Assembly (NCBI GenBank): GCA_036345935.2 | Contig: JADWOT020000001.1 | Location: 30,571,062-30,635,061 of the forward strand | Source: Taenia hydatigena | Taxonomy: Eukaryota; Platyhelminthes; Cestoda; Cyclophyllidea; Taeniidae | Length of the DNA stretch: 64,000 nt | Direction of reading: 5' to 3' | Shown here: positions 56,492 through 64,000 of the stretch, piece after piece | Layout: every line of letters starts with the position of its first letter | Position numbering within the stretch: the first letter of the stretch is position 1 | Translations under genes and position numbers: made by a program | Notes under the pieces: generated by a model | Told to the model about the DNA's origin: nothing | Database searches by the model: none | Seen by the model: the letters and a program-made list of their open reading frames with translations, nothing else

Positions 56492-57245
56492 AGCCGTAGC
56501 CTCGCATGTCCAGTCCGTGGGATTACATTCAGTGAACCTGACACACCGCAGTGATACACAGCATATTCGTGGCAGAACTTCGAACAATAGCCATGGTCCA
56601 TGCTTCTACAATTAAGTCGACATTCATTTGCCACACACACCACTCATGCCTTCCCTCCCAACCCCCATCAATGTTAGGCGTTCATGGCGGGACGTGTGTC
56701 ACGGTAGTGGGTGGTTAACTGGATAAATGAATGGATGAGTGAGTGGACAAGCGATCGGATCCTAGTCTCATTGACTCAACAACGAGTCTCGCTAAGAAGT
56801 GGAAACGACACCAACATTGGCGAAGCAATCGCAGTGGAAACAGTTAGCGAAATAGCAAAGAATTACAAACAATTACATTAGCTACGCACTCTACTGATGG
56901 TAAGGACATGAGGAAGCAGTAGATTGAGTGGAGTTGTTGGCTAGCGAGTGTATTGAACCAGCCTGTTCACCTGCCTGCTAAGAGTACAACGAATTTGATT
57001 CCTATCAATATTTCTACGGATCACAACTTGTCACCTCACTAAATCTGCCTTGCTGATATGTCAAACGGGAACGACCGCCAAATCTGCCTTAGAGCTACTA
57101 ATCATGCCGCACTTTATTTGCTCCCTTCTCCCATCTGTGGCCTCTATCTTTCCTCTCATCCTCCTTTCCTTCCTTCCTGCCCCTGGATTAAAAACATTGT
57201 GGTGGGAGGAGAGGGGTATTAGTAACAGTGTGAACAACGCTGGCC
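56492..57245. other. Spacer, no gene fixed
   Basis: A long pyrimidine tract at 57118-57183 is followed at about 25 bases by possible acceptors and the frame GISNSVNNAGHGGHSR ending at AG-GTAGAG (57261). This could be one more exon of a plus-strand gene, but support is weak. Confidence 0.3.
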
Positions 57246-57709
57246 ATGGAGGTCACAGCAGGTAGAGGCGATTCGCCTGTCTCCAGCGTAGAGAGGATTA
57301 TGAGCTGCTTATCCGTTCATGTCAAAAGGACACCTAACACAAGGAGTCTTACAAATTGCACAGCACTTGATGACATGGCTTCCCAAACCAGCTTGATCAA
57401 ACATTTCTCGTTTTTAGAAAGTAAATGTTTTAAGCGATTCCATTTCCACTCACCTTCAGCTTCTATGGACGACAGATGATGGATAAGTGGACACCAAGAA
57501 AAGATTAAATGCAGCAACGAAGTGAGAGCAGAAACCGACGAAGGTGCGAGCTCATGGCTAAACCAGCGCAATGCGATGATGTCGCTAGTGATTCGGTGCC
57601 GGATAGATGTGAATCAGAATGCGTCCTATCTGCGAGACGTCAGCGTCCAAATCACCTGCACAGACATTCAGAGGATAAGAGTATTCAAGCGATGTCTGCA
57701 CGTGACAAG
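57246..57709 (+). CDS. Plus-strand exon candidate(s) ending at GTAGGT
   Basis: 57246-57479 is open (GDSPVSSVERIMSCLSVHVK ... SPSASMDDR, stop). After it, 57480-57709 is open in two other frames up to donor GTAGGT: one reads NEVRAETDEGASSWLNQRNA then MMSLVIRCRIDVNQNASYLR, alternating as in a beta-rich fold with an NAS glycosylation site; the other, from ATG 57509, is charged (MQQRSESRNRRRCELMAKPA). The acceptor is unclear, so frame choice is open. On the opposite strand a GAAG-GTGAGT donor near 57453 competes. Confidence 0.3.
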
Positions 57710-57919
57710 GTAGGTGGGGTAATGTGAAATCCACTTACACATGAGCAAGCTGAGTGCCGTAGCAAGACATTATCGACCATAGGATCAAACGCGTGTGGAC
57801 AGTAGGGGCAAGTTGGGAACAGGTTCACGATTGCAACACTCAGGACTGTGCACGTCTCAAACAAATAGTGAGATTTTTTATGTTTTATTTTCGACGTGTG
57901 GTGTAATGATCGCTTAATT

Positions 57920-58384
57920 GATAAATGGAATGGACTACTGATTGGTCAGCTAATAACCAGACGTGACCTCAACGAAGAATAGCGCCAATCGCGAAGCTGT
58001 TGGCAGTTGTAGTTGTGGCCATAAAGTGGAATTATCTTTCAGGTGCCAGCTAACCTATATGGTTCGATAGAAGGGAGAAGGAACTGAGCGTAAAAGGTGG
58101 TGTGGGGGCTTTGCCGACCATTCGATCTCCTCGCCATGTCATTCGAGGATCATGCCAGCGATGTGCAATTTGTCCATGTGTAAGAAGAGAGGAGGGGAGT
58201 AAGGAGGAGAAGGGAATAGAACATATTGCATTGGAATGGGGCGCATGAGAGCAGGACAGCAGGAAACGAAACCGACCAAATTAAGCCATGTTATGCCGCA
58301 TTGATTTTGGATGATTCGGCGCATTTCAATACACATCGGATATTCCGCATTTAGATGCGTGCAAGCCAAATCCGTCTGCCTCAT
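57920..58384 (-). pseudogene. Second copy of the TM4-like region (see 50570-51215)
   Basis: The minus frame 58384-58139 reads LACTHLNAEYPMCIEMRRII then QNQCGITWLNLVGFVSCCPA, compared with AECSTMRRSTLKQHGVK at 51 kb: E, MRR, Q.G(I/V) and the following helix are kept. The upstream loop cysteines are not found and the downstream part has stops. It is a direct duplicate of 50640-51010 that has partly decayed, and it supports the loop-plus-helix reading of the 51 kb exon. Confidence 0.4.
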
Positions 58385-58491
58385 TCAACATCACTTTCCA
58401 TTAGTGCTTGTCTTGCTTAAAAGCCCTGTTTTTGTCCGTTTGCGCTCGTAAAGCATTTGCTTAATGGTTTTGAGTGATTTGTGTTCTACTT
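58385..58491. other. Short spacer
   Basis: Between two duplicated blocks; nothing recognised. Confidence 0.3.
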
Positions 58492-59865
58492 GGCCGCCAC
58501 AGAGGTTGAGTGCGTCCATTCAGATTGACCCGAATTCTGTGGTGGATAGGCATGCAGAATGTGGGTTTCCTTTAGACATTTCTACACTTCGTCCTGCCGG
58601 TGGATTTTCACCCGACTAGAAGGAAAAACGAAATTGATGCTTCTTATAGCGCCTTGAGTTTGTTTGGTTGGTAGAAGCTTTCTGTGGTCGATTTTCTGAT
58701 ATGTTGCAATAAATATTGACTTTCATCCATTCCAACTTAGCTATCGCTTTTTCAGAACGAGTGGCTTGAATACAGGTAGGCAGTATTCTCCAGTACTAGT
58801 TGCATGAGTAGCGAGGTAGCTTGATGAGGATGAAGGACGTTAGGAGAATGCTCGACGATGTCATTGCTTCGTTGTTGCCTCCGTGATAAGTGCTGCTGCT
58901 AGGATGCCGAGGTGCATGCATACGCCAGATCAGCCACCACCACAGCCACTTCATCATGTCAGCACATTCGTTGTATATATGCTGGACTAAGTAGTTCTCA
59001 ATGTTGGACGAGAAGCGTTCGACGAACACGCTTCTCCATATGGAACTGTCGTCATTTCCCTTTGAGACAGAAAAGTAATCGCTTCGCCTGCTCTCACTCT
59101 ACCGTTTTTGGCAAAGAAAGTTTACTCCGTCGCACATTTCAATGTATCTGTCAGGGGTCGAGAGTAAACAAAGACAACATCCTAGCTACTCCATTTGCGG
59201 GTAGCTTAAGCCTCACTGCCCATGTAAGCCAGCGTGGACATGAATAATGCAGTCAGGTCAGAGAAGGACCAAAACGTCAAATGGCTATTGTGGGATGATG
59301 CTATCAAATGTGCGAGGTGTTGGTTTAGTGGCAGAATTATGAAGAGGAGGGGGAGGCGAGTGATTCAAGTCTACATTCGCGTGACCTGACCAACGTCTTT
59401 CCTCGAACAGCGAGCATGAACCAATTGGCGTGTTGGCCTGCATTTTGTGTCATCATTGTCAACCTCGGCGTAAGAACAGCATCACAGACATTTGTACTTG
59501 CTATCAATTGATATCATAGCATACTCGTTGACCAGCGGATTAGTAGTTCGCGATTGTGGCTACAGGTACTGCCACCATGCCTCACTTCTTACTCACCAAT
59601 GATTATGCGAATCACCTATGGTGGCGTCATTATCTTTAACCCGATTCTGCTCAAGTGTGTAGCAAAAGTTAGGGCTCGATGTGCCAAAAAGCCTTATTTA
59701 AAGCAAACTATCGTGCCATAATACAAGGAAATGGGGTAGGGAAAGGCGGATTCATCAAAGCCCTTCACTACGCCTTTTAACGCCGAGTTAGCATTTCGCC
59801 ACCATATCATTTGCTAACGTTGACAACTCGGAAGCAATTTCGACATATGGGCGCATTTGTATCAA
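58492..59865 (-). repeat. Distant inverted duplication, right copy (partner 26390-27768)
   Basis: Near-identical reverse complement of the 26-27 kb block. It contains the minus-strand frame 58796-59029 (MFVERFSSNIENYLVQ) and the strongest hairpin. The copy boundary on the right is near CATATGGGCGCATTTG (59845). Confidence 0.8.
59010..59036 (+). repeat. Conserved hairpin, strongest form, with upstream TATATAT
   Basis: GAGAAGCGTTCGACGAACAC followed by GCTTCTC: eight outer and four inner base pairs around a single A, with a two-base bulge. TGTATATATGC lies 30 bp upstream (58973-58982). Confidence 0.65.
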
Positions 59866-60481
59866 GCGTTGCACAATTTTGGCGATCTTATGCAGAGTGT
59901 GAGGCATTAGAATAACATGGTAGCCGATGTTGAAAGGGGATGTAGTACATTGTTTGTTGGAACTACCAGTTTCGGCCAAGGTCACAGAGGTGGCCGTACT
60001 GCCCTAGCTGCGCGGGCTAGCCTCCGGGCCATGACAGCAGCCTATTTTCCTCTGTCCGTTGAATATATATATTCTACCCTAGCATTCTGCCTTCTTTTGC
60101 CTTCGAGGAAGCCTTGGGACGCTACAGGAGAGGTAATGCGAGATGTGAGGTGGAAAGAGCACATCGGGAATGTGAATGCCCTTTAAATTGCTACATTACG
60201 GGATGTCTGTCGCATAGTTGGTAAGCTGGATCGCTGACAATCCTGCTCACTCATTTCTTACCAGAACTGACACCGTTGATCAATATTTTAAAGTGGTGGC
60301 GCCTCTCACACCCACTCAGCCCATTAATCCTCGCCTCATTACCACCCACCCCATCCTGCTCACATAGAAGGCAGAAAGAAGGTATTGCTGTGACATAACT
60401 CTGTTAGAACGATACAATCATGCTATGGGGTGTGGGGAAGAGGGATAATGAGGAAAGGAAAAGAAACGAGGTGAGTGATCC
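59866..60481. other. Spacer, weak repeat of 61470-61570
   Basis: TTTTCCTCTGTCCGTTGA and TATTCTACCCT (60047-60079) recur in 61480-61515. The plus frame 59917-60186 is open but unsupported. Confidence 0.35.
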
Positions 60482-61186
60482 CTAACAACTTAAACAGCAG
60501 AAGATGCGCCATCTTCCTGCGCGTCCTCTTCTTACTCCGGGTTGGTGTTTTGGCCCTAAAATAAACAGTGGAAGAAGAGAGGGTGAAAATGCGAAATGAG
60601 GAGTAGGAGGAGGAGGAGGAGAGAAAGAAGGGAGTGAGACTCACTTGGATCGGTGCCTAGACACACGGCCTCAGTGGAAGGTACAAGCTCCTCGTCACGA
60701 AGGGGAGATATTGCAAAACTAGTTGTCTCCTGGTCCACTGAAGCCGGTGGCAGCCTTCGGTGGTGGCGCCCATAGGGTCTTGCCTCAACACCAACTGAGC
60801 GCCGGTGGCGCTCCCCCGCCTCACCTTCCCTCCTTGTCACATCTACAAGGCAGCAGATTTATTGGCGAAATGGACACACTTACAGTCGACAAGGGTTCCA
60901 GCGATTCCAACAATTGCCCACATGTAGGACCATGTGAGTAGGTTCAGCGCACTGCTCCAATTGAGCAGTGCAAAGCTCACATATGCGAGCAGAAATACGG
61001 CATACAGCACTCCTTCTTTCGACAACATCGTGAGTAATTCACGGAAATATGAAACTGGCGACGATGCGCCTGACAGCACATCGATCGATGGATCGAAGAC
61101 GGCAATTTGAAATGCACGTGATAGCGTGCAATGAGTGAAGCAGACAGGTCGCGAATGACGGAGAAACGTGAGGCTTTGTAAACGAT
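60482..61186 (-). CDS. Three-exon membrane protein, possible frameshift
   Basis: Exon 61186-60884 after acceptor CTCTCTTTGTCCAG; 41-nt intron (donor GTAAGTGT, acceptor CTGCTGCCTTGTAG); exon 60842-60645; 89-nt intron (donor GTGAGT, acceptor CCACTGTTTATTTTAG); exon 60555-60482 ending TAG. Phase is kept across both joins. The protein has helices around VLYAVFLLAYVSFALL and YMWAIVGIAGTLV, then an Arg/His-rich tail (REGEAGERHRRSVGVEARPY), ASVDQETTSFAISPL, and a cysteine end (FCCLSC) suited to lipid anchoring. Compared with B1 it lacks one base near 61108-61113; upstream of that point the family frame is the other one (KASRFSVIRDLSASLIARYH). So the start may be internal or the gene recently broken. 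A dead copy is at 14400-14710. Confidence 0.5.
60598..60626 (+). repeat. Short GGA repeat within intron 2
   Basis: GAGGAGTAGGAGGAGGAGGA and on; in the coding strand it forms the CT-rich tract of the intron. Confidence 0.6.
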
Positions 61187-62059
61187 CTGGACAAAGAGAG
61201 GCTTGACGCTTAAATAGCTGTAGTTAATGTAGATAGATTGATGCACACTAAGTGACATGCGGTCTAGAAAACTAAATACCACTCCGAGTCATGCTTTTCT
61301 GTGGCTGTCGTGTTGCTAGGCTTCGAGGGTGATCTGGATAATAAGAAAGCTAGAAGCAGAATTGAGGGATCTTCGTGGATCATGTCCAATGGTAATGCAA
61401 TAGGAGGAGTGAAGGAACAAAAGTCAGCGATAAAGTGTTAGATGATGCAGTCATTAGTAAAAGGTGTTCCAGCAACTCATTTTTCTCTGTCTGTTGATAA
61501 TATGCATTCTACCCTGATATTTATCTTCGTGTGCCTTCAAGGGATATTTCGAACCCCAAAATAAGGGGCTGACTTGGATGTGGGATTATGAGGAAAAGGG
61601 AAAAAAAGGGAAGGAGAGGAAGGAAAGACCGCATTGACAAAATTACAAGAGTGGAAGTTTAAGGATGCGAATCTTTGCCCTAACAATATCTGTGGCTCAG
61701 TAAACATGCCTCATACTCGTATAGCCCTCTCATGTCTCCTCACAGAGGAAATCAAAAAGTTCAGATCATTCCACACAAAAGGTAATCCTGTTAAATTGTC
61801 GAGCGCTCCCACCCCTATCATGATCAACTCTCCCAGCAGAATCGAACTCGTTTTCACAATTGCATTAAGGTTAGTGGCAGATCAGGCAAGTTCAGGCAAT
61901 TACAAGTCATGTCATGACAGCTAGAACACGAGGCAGAAGCTCACGTAGCACTCCACTGATTAAAACAACTAGCAATGCAATTGATGCTTAAATCAGGAAG
62001 CAATTATGAAGGTGGCTACTGTGCCACTGCGTCTACGTGTAGTTGGATGTGCAGACATC
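61187..62059. other. Upstream of the 60 kb gene, no exon fixed
   Basis: The minus strand has a short frame MIHEDPSILLLAFLLSRSPS near 61380-61270 with a GTATTT donor-like site, but its phase does not fit exon 61186. The plus frame 61634-61924 is unsupported. Confidence 0.3.
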
Positions 62060-62400
62060 GCAACCGAAAATTGCCATCTGAAAACGTAGCTCACAACCCA
62101 CCAACTAACAAAATGTCAAGCGAAATTTTGTACAAATGCGCATCTTATGTAAAGGTGAACGACACCTGCAAGACCATGTGTGTAGGGTCAATCCATTGCT
62201 CCAATTGAGCAACGCGTCTCTTCGCTTTGAATACGAACTTTGCTACAAAACGCATGCCTAAAGTAAATTAAAGTGTAGAAATGTTTGACAAAACGAAATG
62301 GCTTGCTGTGATTTGAAATACTTTTACGAGTTGCTGACAATCTTTTCAATGTCACTATTACGCATTTATTTTGCTGACACAAATTGTGCATTGTCATTAG
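62060..62400 (+). repeat. Direct copy of 44690-45012
   Basis: GCCATCTGAAAACGTAGCTC, AAGGTGAACGAC and GCTCCAATTGAGCAACGCGT recur in the same order. The minus strand again carries the LLNWSNGLTL exon remnant with stops after it. Confidence 0.65.
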
Positions 62401-63069
62401 TACGTTTGCTACCTAAATTATACGCAAAAGTCGAAACTGATAGTATTTGTCGTAATTATGGTCTTATCAAAGATACATAAAAATTTGAAGCATGTTTGTT
62501 TTACCGGATGAGCTTTGAACTGATTGGTCAGGTTTGTGCGCGGCTTGCGTAAGTGGTGCGCGTTCTCGGGGGTAAATATTCTGGATTAATGCGCCTTTAT
62601 CCGCTGCCAAAAGTCGGGAATCCGGTAGGCATTGAGCATCTCTTTGTTGTTTTTAGTTAGTTAATTGTTGTGAGTTACTTTGAATGTCGATTTGCTTCCT
62701 TTGTACACATACTTGTTAGAGTAGACGCAAAGGCCTCTCAGTGTGACTGTTGACGGTTACTTGCCAACTGCAAGGTTTCCTCACGTGCATGCTTCGCTGT
62801 ATGGGTATAAATTTTGACTGTTTTTGCGATTTGTGAGGTTGTTTGTATTTTACTGACGTTTGAATTTGAGTGATGAGGCATAATTTTGTGGAGAGGCGTT
62901 AATACCCTGCCAAGTGCTTGGAAATTACTTGCTTGGTGGTTTCTTGCGATTAAGCACCCATTTTACGAATGTGTGTAGATATATGCCTTTGCTTCCTCAA
63001 TCAGTTTATTTGTTAGACCAACCGTCTCAGAAATAGGTGCAGTTGCTGTCACAACTTTTTGTTTTCCAT
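62401..63069. other. Spacer, AT-rich
   Basis: The minus frame 62963-63148 continues KTAKAIVLNPKKCFAVKN with LDSANGKQKVVTATAPISET and a stop at 62963. Upstream in the repeat a stop (CAAATTTGA) interrupts it, so I do not call it a gene. Confidence 0.35.
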
Positions 63070-64000
63070 TTGCACTGTCTAATTGCGTTGAATTTTTTAC
63101 TGCAAAACACTTCTTTGGATTGAGTACGATTGCTTTGGCTGTTTTCAAGGAGTTTGTTATTTTAGCAAGAATGAGTTTTGATGAATGGGGTCAAATTTGA
63201 TGAAGGGACTTGTAACTTTGGTGAAGTAAACGCAAAAGTCTCATAATATGGCTGTTAGGTCGTTTTATTTTCCAACTACGATGCCTACCCCCGTACACCT
63301 TTCGCTGTATGGCACTTGAAGCGATAAGTTAAGATTGTTTTGGCTATTTGTAATTTGTCTGCTTCCTAATGACGATCGATTTTGTTGCGAGGAGTTCTAA
63401 CGTTGTTAAGGATGTGGCGACTAATCATTATCATTTTCTTGCTACTAAGTATTCACCATATTTATAAATGTTATTGTGCATTTTTTGTCCGTTTTCGCGC
63501 TAGAATAGACACTGAAGAAGAAGCTGCAGCAGTAATGGGTGTGAATGTCGCCTTCGCTATCACTTCGCATACTTCTCAGGTAAGATCGGATTGTGCTAAA
63601 TGAGTTGTTGCTGTCCTTTTTTGTGTGCAGCGGTGGAATCAATGTGCGTTCATATGTTGGGTGGGAAAGTGCTTTCTTTTTTACCTGGGTTGTTTGTTGT
63701 GTTGATGTGATTCTTGCTGTGAAACATGTTGTGTAGAGGGCCTTGGTGATGGCTTAATCGTAGGTTGCTCAGCTTTGACGGCATGAGTTGGTGTCTCTAA
63801 GTGAGGTGGACGCAGCAGTGGTAGAAGCGGAGGAAGAGGAAGTGGCTGGTGGGAAGCTTTGGCATCACTACGCAGACTGTACTTTGTAGCAGTCTCAATT
63901 GTTTGCTTGCTGAGGTGTTTCTTGTTTTCCTATCAGTAGTTATGTTTGTGAATATTAGCCTTGCAACGCATTGAAGCCTCACAAATCGGTCTTTCCATTG
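63070..64000 (-). repeat. Inverted duplication (partner 43396-44330), cut by the window end
   Basis: Reverse complement of the 43-44 kb block up to the last base. The candidate terminal exon with ARKRTKNAQ is kept on the minus strand near 63500, behind CAGCTTCTTCTTCAG. The other exons of the paralog, if present, lie to the right of the window. Confidence 0.75.

Noticed and set aside
58973..58982. TATATAT upstream of hairpins as promoters
   Set aside because: The same bases code HIY in the family's reading direction on the other strand, so conservation may be due to coding ancestry. Kept only as an open question in the hairpin finding.
1..64000. tRNA, rRNA, CRISPR array, bacterial operon or viral genes
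   Set aside because: Nothing with the required structure or motifs was seen on either strand by eye.

Overview
The window looks like accessory, duplication-rich DNA of a metazoan with compact genes, most plausibly a parasitic flatworm (tapeworm or fluke). I see no bacterial gene order, Shine-Dalgarno sites, rRNA, tRNA or CRISPR. Coding signal comes as short exons flanked by polypyrimidine-AG acceptors and GTAAG/GTGAG donors, with introns often only 37-95 nt (37 nt at 50042-50078, 41 nt at 60843-60883, 44 nt at 11010-11053). The flatworm assignment is inference from intron size, micro-exons and the abundance of small membrane proteins; no marker gene proves it. Nearly all long open frames lie in other frames of these exons or in repeats. 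Left and centre (about 1-38 kb) is a mosaic of duplicated blocks in direct and inverted orientation. They carry broken and a few open copies of one family of small, multi-exon, multi-helix membrane proteins. Several pieces resemble the TM2 / short cysteine loop / TM3 part of tetraspanins, but the diagnostic CCG of the large loop is not seen, so the name is tentative. The main units are: a tandem pair 4185-6066 / 6068-7950 meeting at a single N; an inverted copy of that unit at 11300-13926; a second copy of the whole 8720-13926 block at 15210-22509, split by about 1.9 kb of unrelated sequence; an inverted pair 1440-3220 / 30880-32610; and an inverted pair 26390-27768 / 58492-59865 lying 31 kb apart. 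Most copies carry stops, lost splice sites or frameshifts. The best open copy is 10877-11339. The right part (38-64 kb) is less repetitive and holds the most gene-like material. There is a plus-strand Ser/Pro/His-rich gene (exons in 42558-43359, perhaps with 41503-41556 and 43895-43975) and a plus-strand gene made of tiny exons (55062-56491, exons of 28, 33, 18 and 32 nt) that resembles the micro-exon genes of parasitic flatworms. A minus-strand three-exon gene ends at 60482. Tetraspanin-like minus-strand pieces lie at 46216-46440, 49669-49935 and 50570-51215. A 3.3 kb imperfect palindrome is centred near 53295. A further inverted pair (43396-44330 / 63070-64000) runs off the right edge. How it fits together: the window is probably a cluster where a membrane-protein family has grown by repeated local and inverted duplication and then decayed, beside a few single-copy spliced genes. 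All calls are by eye. Exon ends were checked by splice consensus and phase, not by alignment or RNA.
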